Assembly: GCA_020852275.1 (NCBI GenBank)
Contig: JADZBE010000024.1
Coordinates: forward strand, 1-64,000
DNA from: Phycisphaerales bacterium
Lineage (GTDB): Bacteria; Planctomycetota; Phycisphaerae; UBA1845
DNA: 64,000 bases
Direction: 5' to 3'
Below, in pieces: positions 25,586 through 35,130 of the stretch. The notes under the pieces are model-generated. The model ran no database searches. It was not told the origin of the DNA and was given only the letters and a program-made list of their open reading frames with translations. The position numbers and the translations under genes were made by a program. The first letter of the stretch is position 1; each line of letters begins with the position of its first letter.

Positions 25586-26788
25586 ATGAATCCCAAATGC
25601 ACGCGGAACACCGGGTTCACGCTTGGCGAGCCGCGGGCTGCAGCCCGCGCGAACTCGCCCGAGAGCAGACGGCGACCGCCGCGGAACGCCTGCCATACAC
25701 GCTTTAGTCGCGTCGTGTCGGCACGAGAACGTCTCCTTGCACGGATACACAGCCGATGCCTCCGCGCCTTCCTCGCCCTGCCGGCGGTGCTGCTGATGGG
25801 CTGCTCAGGCGCGCTGCGCCCCATCTTCGCGCCGGTCCCGGACGCGCCCACCTGGCCCGATCCGCCGGAGCCGACGCGCATCCGCTACGTCGGCGCGCTG
25901 AACACCTCCGCGGATTTGAAGCCCGCGCCCAAGCCATTTTCCGGATTGAGCAGCTTGTTAGTCGGTCCCGCCAAGCCGGACCCGCTGTACGGTCCGCGCT
26001 CAATCGCGAGCACGGACGACGGGAAGCGCCTCTGGGTGGCGGACGTGGGCGGGCGATGTCTCCACCTGCTGGACCTTGATCGGCGCGGGTATCGAAAGGT
26101 GACGCGCGTCGGCGACGCGAGCCTGCTTGCCCCGGTGGACGTGTGCCGCGGACCGGCCGCGTCCATCTTCGTGTGTGATTCGGAGGCCGTCGCAGTGCAC
26201 CGCATCTCGGCAGAATCCGGGGATGGGCTTGGGACGCTGCGGATTCCCGAGGAATTGCAGCGCCCCGCGGCGGTGTACTGGGATGACGCGGCGCGCGAGT
26301 TGTACGTCGCCGACACGGGGGCGCATGACATCAAGGTCCTCGACGAGAACGGCGCTCTGCTGCGCATCCTGGGGCGGCGCGGCGCAGGCCCGGGCGAGTT
26401 CAACTTCCCCTGCGACATCACCGGCGACGGCGAATCGCTCTGGGTCGTGGATGCCGGCAATCACCGCGTACAGCGCATCAGCCCCACGGGCGAAGTCGTC
26501 GGGGGCTTTGGACAGGCCGGCGACGCACTGGGCGATCTCGCGCTGCCGAAAGGTGTGGCTCTGGACGGCGATGGGAATGTGTACGTCGTGGACGCGCGGT
26601 TTGAAAACGTGCAGATCTTCGATCGCAGCGGGCAGCTTCTGCTGGCCTTCGGCGAAGAGGGCAACGAGCCGGGGCAGTTCTGGCTTCCGGCGGGGATCCA
26701 CATCGACGCGCACAACCGCATCTGGGTGTCCGATACATACAACGGACGGATCCAGGCGTTCGACTACCTGCGGAGCGACACCCCATGA
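25586..26788 (+). CDS. Second NHL-repeat lipoprotein
   Basis: 400 residues from ATG 25586, 9 bases after GGAGGT; 4 bases separate it from the barrel stop. The hydrophobic signal and lipobox (FLALPAVLLMGC) begin only near residue 57, so a GTG about 40 codons downstream may be the real start. NHL blades follow: GPRSIASTDDGKRLWVADVG, RPAAVYWDDAARELYVADTG, FPCDITGDGESLWVVDAG, LPKGVALDGDGNVYVVDA, LPAGIHIDAHNRIWVSDTYN. Like the gene at 21520 it has no haem. The stop overlaps the next start (ATGA). Confidence 0.82.
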   Translation: MNPKCTRNTGFTLGEPRAAARANSPESRRRPPRNACHTRFSRVVSARERLLARIHSRCLRAFLALPAVLLMGCSGALRPIFAPVPDAPTWPDPPEPTRIRYVGALNTSADLKPAPKPFSGLSSLLVGPAKPDPLYGPRSIASTDDGKRLWVADVGGRCLHLLDLDRRGYRKVTRVGDASLLAPVDVCRGPAASIFVCDSEAVAVHRISAESGDGLGTLRIPEELQRPAAVYWDDAARELYVADTGAHDIKVLDENGALLRILGRRGAGPGEFNFPCDITGDGESLWVVDAGNHRVQRISPTGEVVGGFGQAGDALGDLALPKGVALDGDGNVYVVDARFENVQIFDRSGQLLLAFGEEGNEPGQFWLPAGIHIDAHNRIWVSDTYNGRIQAFDYLRSDTP

Positions 26789-28605
26789 GGCAGAGGAAAG
26801 CGCACACTTCGTCACGCCCGCCGAGGTCGGCCGAGTTGGTGGCAGCAAACCTGTTTCAACCTCGCCGCCACGCCATCGCCCGAAGTTCGGTGCGCCTGGT
26901 GGGACGGCTTGTCGCCGCAACCGCACTGCTGAACCTCGGGCTGCCCCGTCCATCGTCAGCCCAGGAGTACGTTTCCGAAACCGTTCACAACCTGTCCGTC
27001 AGCGGACCGGGCGGGATTCGCGCTTCGTCCGAGCGGCAGGTCTGCATCTTCTGCCACGCGCCGCACAACACCGGCGGCATGCGCCCGCTGTGGAACCGGC
27101 AGATGCCCGTTTCCAACTACCGCATCTACCGCTCTTCGACCCTCGACGCGCGCCCCGGACAGCCCACCGGAAGCAGCAAGCTCTGCCTGAGCTGCCACGA
27201 TGGAACGATCGCGCTGGGCAGCGTGCTGAGCCGCGCGGACCGCATTCAGATGCGCACCGAGGACTTCATCCCGGCCGGTCTGACCAACCTGGGCACGGAC
27301 CTCTCCGACGATCATCCGGTCAGCTTCTTCTACACCTCCGGCATCGCCAACACGGACCGCCAGCTCGTCGATCCGCACGCGATCCCCGACCAGACCCGGC
27401 TCGATCCCTCCGGGCAGCTCCAATGCACGTCCTGCCACGACGCGCATCACAACCTCTACGGGAACTTCCTCGTGTTGCCCGAGCAGTTTGGCGAACTCTG
27501 CCTCGCGTGCCACAAGATGGACGGCTGGGAGCAGGGCGCGCATCAGCACTCTTCCGTATCCGTCGCCGCGACGAACACGGTGGACTGGCCCTTCGACAGC
27601 GTGGCGGCGAATGCATGCCGGTCGTGCCACCGCTCGCACACCGCCGGCGGACATGAGCGGCTGCTGCTGCACGAGGAAGAAGAGGCCAACTGCCTCAACT
27701 GCCACGACGGGCGCATCGCCGCAAGCAACCTGCGCGGAGAAATCGACAAGCCCAGCGCGCATGATCCGCGGCGGTGGCTGCGCGTTCACGATCCGGCTGA
27801 AGGAGCGCTCGTGGACGCCGAGCACGTCGAATGCGCCGACTGTCATAATCCCCACGCCGTCGAGTCCGCGCAGGAGCAATCGCCGCTGACCACCATCGGC
27901 GGCACGCTCTCAAGGGTCGCCGGCTTCAGCGCTGAAGGACTCCCCGTGGCGACCGCGCGCCACGAGTACGAGGTCTGTTTCCGGTGCCACGCCGAGACGG
28001 CCGTGCAGGTCCGCAGGGGCATCGCGCGGCAGGCGCAGTCGGCCAACCTGCGGCTGAAGTTCGGCCCGACCAGCCCCAGCTTTCACCCCGTCGTCGTGTC
28101 CAGCGGCGGGACTGAGACCGTCAGTCTTGCGCCGGGAATCTCGCGCGGCACGACTCTGCGCTGCACGGATTGTCACAACAACGACTCCGGCCCGCGCGCC
28201 GGCGGCAGCGGACCCGACGGACCGCACGGGTCCGTCTATCCCTTCCTGCTCGAACGAAACTACACAACGACCGACGACACGGTGGAATCCGACTTTGCTT
28301 ACGCGATGTGCTACAAGTGCCACCAGCGCAGCAGCCTCCTCGCCGACGAGAGCTTTCCGCTTCACCGGCTGCACGTCGTGGAAGCGCGGACCCCCTGCTC
28401 CGCCTGCCACGATCCGCATGGAATCGCCGTCGCCTCTCAATCCGTGGGCAGCGACCACACGCACCTGATCAACTTCGACACCACTCTCGTCCGCCCGGCC
28501 GGTCCGAGCCGGCGCATCCAGTTTCAGGATCTGGGACGGTTTGCCGGAAGCTGCACGATGACCTGCCACGGGAAGACCCACATCGAGACGGCTTACGGCC
28601 GCTGA
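26785..28605 (+). CDS. Exported 12-haem c-type cytochrome
   Basis: 606 residues; hydrophobic export signal near residues 36-58 ending SSAQEY. Eleven CXXCH plus one CX3CH (CTMTCH) near the C-terminus. The N-terminal 200 residues repeat the tetrahaem module of the gene at 20483 (CIFCHAPHN, CLSCHDGTIALG, DHPV, CTSCHDAH). The C-terminal part contains a CSACHDPHG pair and a HGKTH motif after the last haem. Last gene of the operon starting at 21520. Role: multihaem electron carrier, perhaps surface-exposed, working with the barrel and propeller lipoproteins. Confidence 0.88.
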   Translation: MRQRKAHTSSRPPRSAELVAANLFQPRRHAIARSSVRLVGRLVAATALLNLGLPRPSSAQEYVSETVHNLSVSGPGGIRASSERQVCIFCHAPHNTGGMRPLWNRQMPVSNYRIYRSSTLDARPGQPTGSSKLCLSCHDGTIALGSVLSRADRIQMRTEDFIPAGLTNLGTDLSDDHPVSFFYTSGIANTDRQLVDPHAIPDQTRLDPSGQLQCTSCHDAHHNLYGNFLVLPEQFGELCLACHKMDGWEQGAHQHSSVSVAATNTVDWPFDSVAANACRSCHRSHTAGGHERLLLHEEEEANCLNCHDGRIAASNLRGEIDKPSAHDPRRWLRVHDPAEGALVDAEHVECADCHNPHAVESAQEQSPLTTIGGTLSRVAGFSAEGLPVATARHEYEVCFRCHAETAVQVRRGIARQAQSANLRLKFGPTSPSFHPVVVSSGGTETVSLAPGISRGTTLRCTDCHNNDSGPRAGGSGPDGPHGSVYPFLLERNYTTTDDTVESDFAYAMCYKCHQRSSLLADESFPLHRLHVVEARTPCSACHDPHGIAVASQSVGSDHTHLINFDTTLVRPAGPSRRIQFQDLGRFAGSCTMTCHGKTHIETAYGR

Positions 28606-28823
28606 GCGGATCAGGCGTTGGGTTCCGCGATGAGTTCCACGGCGATCTGCCGGAAGCCGGCGGTGGACGCTGGGGCCGATCCCAACTTCGCCGCTGCGTC
28701 ATTTCCCGCGCGTGAGAGCGTGGATTCTCGCCATTGAGAGCCTCAGCCCGTGATCTGGCTCGATTGACTCGAAGCTGGCCGTCGCCTTCCCCGAACCGGC
28801 TGATGCAAACGACCTGCCGCCTG

Positions 28824-28838
28824 TGGTATGCCGTCTGC
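28824..28838 (+). promoter_or_regulatory. Possible sigma-54 site before resB
   Basis: TGGTATGCCGTCTGC followed by A: GG/GC at 12-base spacing, two mismatches from TGGCAC-N5-TTGC. Predicted start about 28850, giving a 22-base leader before ATG 28872. Weak on its own. Confidence 0.35.
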
Positions 28839-28871
28839 AATGACTCCCCGCAAACGGCAGCGAGAACAGAC

Positions 28872-30707
28872 ATGAACGACTCGAATCACCATCCGCATCG
28901 AATCCCGCGGGGGCTGTTTATCTTGATCAAACCGCTAGGTTCGCTGTGGTTCGGCGGACTGGCGCTGATGGCATGGCTCGTAGCGATGGCCTGCGCCACG
29001 ATTTATGAAACGCGGCATGGCACGGCCGAGGCGCTCGAGGCCTTCTACCTGGCGAACTGGTTCCGGTGGATTCTAGCGTTTCTCTGCCTCACGGTCCTCG
29101 CCACCGTCGTCCTCCGTTTTCCCTTCACGCGGAAGAACTTGGGGTTCGTCCTGACCCATGTGTCGGTGCCGCTCATCTTCGCCGGTGCGATGATCACGCA
29201 CCTCTGGGGCGTCAACGGACAGATCGGCGTGTCGGAAGGGCAGACCGTTTCCCAGTTCAGCACGGACCAGGATGCCCTCATCGTGAAAGGGCCCTCGGAT
29301 TCGACGCCGGTCTCGCTGGAGCTTTCCGACGACGAGCTTGCCCGATTGGACGCCCATGCGGGAGACACCGGGCCCACGCTGCCCGTCGGGGCGCTTCAAG
29401 TCCAAGTTCTCCAACACCTCGTAAGCAGCAGGTTTGAGCGCTCCGTCGTCAACGACAATCCGCTCCTCCACCCGGCCCTGGAGTTGTCCGTCGGCCCCGG
29501 TTCCGCCGCTCACACGGAGTGGCTCTTCGCCGATCAGGAGCTTGAGATCGGCGAATCGAGAGTCGCCTTCAGGACCGTCGCCGATGCGGCCGAGTGGGAA
29601 AAACTGCTGGCTCAGCCCGCAGACAACAAATCTTCCGCAACCGATGGTCTTATCAAGATCACCCTTGCTGGCGTGGTGCACGAGGTTCGGCTGGCGGACT
29701 GCACGGGCAAGGCGGTCGCAGTGGGCAACACGGGTTTGACGGCGCAGGTCCTGCGCTATTTGCCCCACGCGGTCGTCGGCCCGGACAAGAAAGTTGTGAG
29801 CGGATCGGATCAGCCGGTCAACCCGGCCATTGAATTGGAAGTCGCCGGTCCACAGGGAACGGATCGTCGCTTTGCGTTCGCCAAGTTCCCGGATTTCCAA
29901 CATGCCAAGTCGGCCATCGAGGGATTGGAAGTTCTCTTCATCGCGCCGCAGACGGGCGATGGCGCGGCTGTTCAACTCCTGGCCGACCCCTCCGGTGAAC
30001 TTTATGTGCGGTTCAACCCCAAGTCCGGGCCGCAGGTGACGAAAAAACTGACACTGGGTGAGCTGGTTGTATTGCCCGGCGCCGCCAGACCGTTCTCCGT
30101 TCTTCGCAAGTATGACCATGCGCGCATCGACTGGGCAATGGTCCCTGCCGATCCGGATTCCAAGCAGCAGAAACCGGGCATCCAAGTTGCGCTGATTGCC
30201 GGCAGTGAGCGGCGAAGCTTGTGGCTTCAGAAATATTCTCCGCGCACGGAGTCGATCGCCGGCGCCTCTTATGAGTTCATGTACGGCGACAAGCCGACTT
30301 CGCTGGGTTTTGACGTCAGGCTGGAGAAGTTTCGCATCGGCACCTACCCGGGCACCGGCAGACCTCGCTCCTTCGAAAGCCACGTCACGTTCATGGATCC
30401 GGCTTTCGGCGGGCAGCAGAGCCGCGTGATCAGCATGAATCACCCGGCGAAGTTTGGGGGTTACACGTTTTATCAGTCGAGCTACCGTCAGGAGGAGGGC
30501 AAGTCGATCAGCTTCCTCAGCGTCGCGCGCGACCCAGGCCAGCCCGTCGTGTTCGCGGGTTACATTGGATTGCTTGCGGGCATGCTTCTGGTGATGCGTG
30601 CCCGCATTCTGGATCATCGCCGCCCGTCGGCGTTCCAGGTGGCTCGCAGGCCCGTCAAGCGCGATGCGCCCAGTCACGCCCGTCAGGAGGAGTTGGTGGC
30701 GGTATGA
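28872..30707 (+). CDS. resB: Cytochrome c maturation protein ResB (Ccs1), System II
   Basis: 611 residues from ATG 28872; the frame extends upstream to 28734 without signal. Three N-terminal membrane helices (about 25-45, 65-85, 95-115: LFILIKPLGSLWFGGLALM, ILAFLCLTVLATVVL, FVLTHVSVPLIFAGAMI), a long extracytoplasmic region (130-555), and a final helix (GYIGLLAGMLLVMRARIL) preceded by KFGGYTFYQSSY, a typical ResB motif. With CcsA it moves haem across the membrane and ligates it to CXXCH apocytochromes. Coupled by ATGA overlap to ccsA. Its presence inside the cluster fits the large haem load. Confidence 0.85.
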   Translation: MNDSNHHPHRIPRGLFILIKPLGSLWFGGLALMAWLVAMACATIYETRHGTAEALEAFYLANWFRWILAFLCLTVLATVVLRFPFTRKNLGFVLTHVSVPLIFAGAMITHLWGVNGQIGVSEGQTVSQFSTDQDALIVKGPSDSTPVSLELSDDELARLDAHAGDTGPTLPVGALQVQVLQHLVSSRFERSVVNDNPLLHPALELSVGPGSAAHTEWLFADQELEIGESRVAFRTVADAAEWEKLLAQPADNKSSATDGLIKITLAGVVHEVRLADCTGKAVAVGNTGLTAQVLRYLPHAVVGPDKKVVSGSDQPVNPAIELEVAGPQGTDRRFAFAKFPDFQHAKSAIEGLEVLFIAPQTGDGAAVQLLADPSGELYVRFNPKSGPQVTKKLTLGELVVLPGAARPFSVLRKYDHARIDWAMVPADPDSKQQKPGIQVALIAGSERRSLWLQKYSPRTESIAGASYEFMYGDKPTSLGFDVRLEKFRIGTYPGTGRPRSFESHVTFMDPAFGGQQSRVISMNHPAKFGGYTFYQSSYRQEEGKSISFLSVARDPGQPVVFAGYIGLLAGMLLVMRARILDHRRPSAFQVARRPVKRDAPSHARQEELVAV

Positions 30708-32527
30708 TTCTTACTTGGCTTCAACTTGTGTCCGCGTGCTTGTGGCTCCTGCCCTCTGAAGACGGCGCGGCGCCCGCCCTGGACCTCACCGTCATGGCTC
30801 AACTGCCCGTGCAGCACGACGGGCGCTGGATGCCGCTGGACACGCTGGCGCGCGACGTGGTGGAATCGACCACGGGGACGATGCACTATGAGGGGCGCGA
30901 TCCTGTTTACCACCTCCTGGCCTGGACCTTCGATCCGCAGACGGCCATGAAGGCGCCGCTGATTCCCATCAAGAATGCCGAGCTGCGGCGGGAACTGCAA
31001 CTGTCCGACTCCGCCACCTGGTTCTCCTATGACGAGCTGATGAAGCACAAGCCTCTGCAGGACATTATCGCCGGGCTTTCCAACATGGAGGAGGGACACA
31101 AGCCCGATCCGCTTGAATCCAAGGCCGGCGATATCAGTGAAAAACTCGAACTGCTTCGCAGCGTATTTCGCGGCGAAATGATACGGCTCATCCCGGATCC
31201 CAAGAACGCGGGCGGCGCGTGGCGCGCCATCCGGCCGCCGCAGGCACAGGCTTCCGAAACCCCGCGCACGCCCTCCGCCGTATGGGGGGATGTCAAGGCG
31301 TCTTTTCTGGCGGCTGAGCCTGCGCGTTTCCGCGCCGCCTGTGACGAATTGGCCGCCCTCCTGCGCTCCATGCCCGCTGCCTATCGGCCCGACCCGGCCC
31401 TCCTGGCCCGCGAGATTCAATACAACAAGTTGCACGCCTTTCGCTATGCGTGGATCATCATGCTCGCGGCGGCACTTGTTTCAGCCCTGTCGCTTCGAAT
31501 GCAAAGCCGCTGGCCCCGCGCCGTGGCGCTGATCGCGCTGCTGGCCGGCTTCGGAGTCTTGACTCTGGGAATGGCCATGCGCTGGCAGATCGCGGGGCGC
31601 ATTCCGGCTTCCAACATGTTCGAGTCGCTGTTGTTTCTGGGTTGGGGCACCGGCGCTTTCGCCATCCTCTCCATGCTCGTGATGCGGGATCGGCTCGCAC
31701 CTCTCACGGCCTCGGCCATGGGCGCCGTCGCGCTGGTGCTGGCGGACGTGCTTCCGCTGGATTCCTTTGTGCGACCCATTGCCCCCGTCCTCCTCGATAC
31801 CGTCTGGATGTCCATTCACGTCCCCATTATCATGCTGTCGTACTCCGTGCTCGCGCTGGCCGTCCTCATAGCCCATGCGCAGTTGATCGCTCTGGCCTTT
31901 TCACCTTCCAATACTGAGCTTGTCCGGAAGATCGACACCTTGCACTATTGGTATGTTCACGTAGGTTCCATTCTCCTCACGGCTGGCATCATTACGGGAA
32001 GCATGTGGGCGGCGTCCTCGTGGGGGCGGTACTGGGGCTGGGACCCGAAGGAGGTCTGGTCGCTGGTGGCGCTGTTGGGCTACCTCACAATTCTGCACAT
32101 CCGAATCCCCCATGACCGCATCCCCGCGTGGGGCTATGCGGTGGGCGCCCTGGTGATGATAGCGCTCGCTTTTGGAATTGCGATGACATTCGCTTCCATT
32201 ACTTTGACGCTGATAGGCGCATTGGCCGCGACCGTGCTGGCTGTCGCGTATTTCATCGTCGCATCGGGGTGCTTTGCCACGGCCGTCAAGAGCATTGCGG
32301 CATTCTGGCTTATTTTGATGACCTACGTCGGCGTGAATTACATTTTGGGAACCGGGCTCCACAGTTACGGATTTGGCACCGGCGCGATGGCCCGCTTGAT
32401 GCTCATGGCGGGCACGGCGGACCTGCTCCTTATTGCGGTCCTCTGGGTTGTGCATTTCTGGAATATTCGGCGGCGCGGCAGTGGAATGACTCTTCCGCGA
32501 TCCGACGCGGCGCATGCGGTTGCGTGA
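30704..32527 (+). CDS. ccsA: Cytochrome c assembly protein CcsA (System II haem handling)
   Basis: 607 residues. The C-terminal 330 residues form about eight membrane helices with the WWD-type haem-binding signature (SWGRYWGWDPKEVWSLVALL, about residues 443-462) and external His positions (SIHVPIIMLSY, LHYWYVHVGS). An unusual N-terminal extension of about 230 residues, with one signal-like helix and a soluble domain (PVQHDGRWMPLDTLARD), is seen in fused CcsA forms of some phyla. Partner of ResB. Its stop is 12 bases before the next cytochrome gene. Confidence 0.9.
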   Translation: MILTWLQLVSACLWLLPSEDGAAPALDLTVMAQLPVQHDGRWMPLDTLARDVVESTTGTMHYEGRDPVYHLLAWTFDPQTAMKAPLIPIKNAELRRELQLSDSATWFSYDELMKHKPLQDIIAGLSNMEEGHKPDPLESKAGDISEKLELLRSVFRGEMIRLIPDPKNAGGAWRAIRPPQAQASETPRTPSAVWGDVKASFLAAEPARFRAACDELAALLRSMPAAYRPDPALLAREIQYNKLHAFRYAWIIMLAAALVSALSLRMQSRWPRAVALIALLAGFGVLTLGMAMRWQIAGRIPASNMFESLLFLGWGTGAFAILSMLVMRDRLAPLTASAMGAVALVLADVLPLDSFVRPIAPVLLDTVWMSIHVPIIMLSYSVLALAVLIAHAQLIALAFSPSNTELVRKIDTLHYWYVHVGSILLTAGIITGSMWAASSWGRYWGWDPKEVWSLVALLGYLTILHIRIPHDRIPAWGYAVGALVMIALAFGIAMTFASITLTLIGALAATVLAVAYFIVASGCFATAVKSIAAFWLILMTYVGVNYILGTGLHSYGFGTGAMARLMLMAGTADLLLIAVLWVVHFWNIRRRGSGMTLPRSDAAHAVA

Positions 32528-32539
32528 GGAGGGATTGCA

Positions 32540-34876
32540 TTGTGCATCGTGCATCGCTCAATCCTCAACGAAATGAGACCGGCGCCGGCGATCTGCCGTG
32601 ACGGCCTGGCAGCGCTGCACGCCTGCGCCTTTCTCATCCTGCTTAGCTCGACTTTATCAATCAGCCTTGCCGTGCCGACGAACGGCGCTGTGCCTGCCGC
32701 CTTGACGGTCGCGCCGACCGCTGGCGAGCGTCTCACGGGGCGCATCATTCAGACGTTTGAGGCGCCGGCGGGCGATCTCCTGCTGATGCCTTCCGACGTG
32801 GTCGCCGAGCCGGATGGCGGCGTGGCCGTGGCGGACGGAGTCAATGATCGCGTCGTGCGGTTCGACTCTAGCGCTGCCGTGCGAGGCGTGCTCGCGGCTT
32901 GCGACTCCGGCGACCTCAAGCGACCCATGGGCCTGACCGTCGATCGCGCGGGAAACCTCTGGATTGCGGATACGGGGAACGCCCGCATCGTCGTCTGCAC
33001 TCCGCGGGGCGAGTTCGACCGCGCCATCGCCCTGCCCGATGCACCCGCGGGCGCCGACTACACCGACCTGGTCCTCAGCAACGACGAGCGCAGCGCGTGG
33101 GCCGTGGACAATGACGGTCACCGACTTGTCAGGATCGATCTTTCCTCCGGCACGGCCGTCTCGCATGGCTCACAGGGGTCGGCGGGCGACCAGTTTCATT
33201 ACCCCTTTCTTATTGCCGCGGACGCGAGCGGCCACCTTTACGTTTCAGATGTGGCAAACGGCCGCGTGAGCGTCTGGCTCGACGACGCCAGACCGGCCGG
33301 GCATTTGGGCGCGTACGGCGTGGACCTTGGCCAACTCTATCGGCCCAAAGGGATTGCCTGCGATCCGTCGGGCCGTGTCTGGATCAGCGATGGGCGACTG
33401 GGAGTCATTCAGGCGTTCGCGGCTGACGGAACCTTCATCGATGTATTGCGCAACGAGGAAGGCGAACCGCTGCTCTTCACAACTCCATCGGGATTGGCAG
33501 CCGGCGAGGACGGCGATCTTTACGTAGTTGAGGTCAAACCGGGGCGCATACAGCGCGTCCGCATCACCACCGCGCCCGCGACGGCCGTGCGCGCGAAAGC
33601 TGATCCGGTCTTTAGCGGTCAGCAACCGCAGGCTTGCACGGTCTGCCACATCGAGTGGATGAAACCGCTGGTGGACGGCCGGGGCACGGAACTGATCGAC
33701 CGTCCTGAGAATCCGATCGACCATCCGCTGGTCAGCCGGGAGGCGAACTGCTTTTCATGTCACGACGGCTCGATCGCGGATTCGCGACGGCGCATCTGGA
33801 TGCAACATGGCCACGCGTCCGGCGTGACGCCTTCGGAGCACATCGCCGTGCCGGCGGATCTTCCGCTTTCGCAGGGACAGGTGGTCTGTCGCACGTGCCA
33901 CACCGCGCACACGCGCGGCGGATCCGGCAACGCGATGAAGGACGCCGTGTTTCTGCGCGTGCAGAGCGAGCCCGGCGAGTTGTGCACGCGCTGCCACGCG
34001 GACCTCGCGCTGGGACCCGGCGCGGGCATGCACCCCATCGAAAGTCTGAGAGCGGGCACATCCAAGGGGGCACGCCGCCGACCGCGCCAGTCAGCCGAGC
34101 AAAGCCCGCAGTGCCTCACCTGCCACAACCCGCACGGCTCTTCGCGCAATGCGCTCCTGACGCAGGCTGCTTCGTCTCCGCAGGGGTGCATCCAATGCCA
34201 TGCGGGCATGACGGAGCTGGACGGCTGCGCGCCGGGCGAGACGCCGCATCCGGTCACTGGCTTGCAGGTCGCGGCGCGCTTCAGCGCCGGCGGGGACAAC
34301 TTCGGGATCCACGACGACGAAGCGGGCGCGCCCAGTTGCCTTGCGTGTCACACCATGCACCACGCCGCGGCGACGGATAACCTCCTGGTCGCCGAGCAGC
34401 AGGACAGTTCGCTGTGCCTCGCCTGCCACGCGTCGCAGGCCGGCCTGATCGGCACGGCACACGACCTGCGCGGCTCCCGCCCGGACGAGCCAAATGCGCG
34501 CGGAGAACTCAGCGACGCATCGGGCCCATGCGGCGCATGCCACGGCGTACACTCCCTGGCGCGCCCCATCGACCTGGCAGTGCCGACCGAGAGCAACTGC
34601 ACCACGTGCCATCGCGAGGACGGCTGTGCTGAGGGGATGGGCGGCCAGCCCTTCGCGCACCCCGTCGAGATTCCGGAGGACCAACTCGCAGCGGCGCTTG
34701 CGAAGATCGCCCCGGCCGCGGAAGGCCTCCCTACTGACCGGCTCACATGCGTCGTCTGCCACGACCCGCATCAGACCGCGCACAGCCACTATCTTCGCGC
34801 TGCACCCTACGAATTGTGCATTGCCTGCCATACCAGTTTCTCAACTCGACGGGATTCCCAATCCCTGACGCCTTGA
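32540..34876 (+). CDS. NHL beta-propeller fused to a 12-haem c-type cytochrome
   Basis: 778 residues. TTG 32540 follows GAGGAGGG by 8 bases; ATG 32573 is the alternative. Signal region ALHACAFLILLSSTLSISLA. Residues 65-355 are NHL blades (MPSDVVAEPDGGVAVADGVN, RPMGLTVDRAGNLWIADTGN, RPKGIACDPSGRVWISDGRL, TPSGLAAGEDGDLYVVEV). Then come twelve CXXCH motifs with doubled spacing (CFSCHDG, CLTCHNPHG, CVVCHDPHQ). Same overall plan as the 18-haem protein at 8480 but shorter and without unusual motifs. Exported; the propeller probably docks it to a partner or surface. Confidence 0.9.
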   Translation: MCIVHRSILNEMRPAPAICRDGLAALHACAFLILLSSTLSISLAVPTNGAVPAALTVAPTAGERLTGRIIQTFEAPAGDLLLMPSDVVAEPDGGVAVADGVNDRVVRFDSSAAVRGVLAACDSGDLKRPMGLTVDRAGNLWIADTGNARIVVCTPRGEFDRAIALPDAPAGADYTDLVLSNDERSAWAVDNDGHRLVRIDLSSGTAVSHGSQGSAGDQFHYPFLIAADASGHLYVSDVANGRVSVWLDDARPAGHLGAYGVDLGQLYRPKGIACDPSGRVWISDGRLGVIQAFAADGTFIDVLRNEEGEPLLFTTPSGLAAGEDGDLYVVEVKPGRIQRVRITTAPATAVRAKADPVFSGQQPQACTVCHIEWMKPLVDGRGTELIDRPENPIDHPLVSREANCFSCHDGSIADSRRRIWMQHGHASGVTPSEHIAVPADLPLSQGQVVCRTCHTAHTRGGSGNAMKDAVFLRVQSEPGELCTRCHADLALGPGAGMHPIESLRAGTSKGARRRPRQSAEQSPQCLTCHNPHGSSRNALLTQAASSPQGCIQCHAGMTELDGCAPGETPHPVTGLQVAARFSAGGDNFGIHDDEAGAPSCLACHTMHHAAATDNLLVAEQQDSSLCLACHASQAGLIGTAHDLRGSRPDEPNARGELSDASGPCGACHGVHSLARPIDLAVPTESNCTTCHREDGCAEGMGGQPFAHPVEIPEDQLAAALAKIAPAAEGLPTDRLTCVVCHDPHQTAHSHYLRAAPYELCIACHTSFSTRRDSQSLTP

Positions 34877-35130
34877 GTCGAGTTCAGCTCGCCGCTGACT
34901 CCTGTTTCTCAAAGCAGAGAATCTCGCGGGGTCGACCTCTCCCGATTGCGAGAATTCACTGCTCCGGAGCCTCCGAAATGTGCTGGTGCGGCTGAAGCAC
35001 GGCTGGTCCAGGTGCGCTTTTGCACTGATTCAATCGCCGCAGGCCCCAGTAAAGGTAATCCAGAAACGCCCCGTCGGCGGCGCGCAAGACCTGCAATCCT
35101 CTGGTATGCGGGTTGCCCGACGTGAGGTCA
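34877..35130. other. Gap between two cytochrome genes
   Basis: 254 bases without a convincing gene. It includes an imperfect palindrome around 34908-34956 (TCTCAAAGCAGAGA and CTCGCGGG / CCCGATTGCGAG-like halves). A sigma-54-like string near its end is too close to the next start codon to act as its promoter. Confidence 0.4.

Noticed and set aside
35102-35116. TGGTATGCGGGTTGC, a good -24/-12 match before the second 15-haem gene
   Set aside because: Transcription would begin about 3 bases before ATG 35131, leaving no ribosome-binding site, and the gene probably belongs to the transcript starting near resB.
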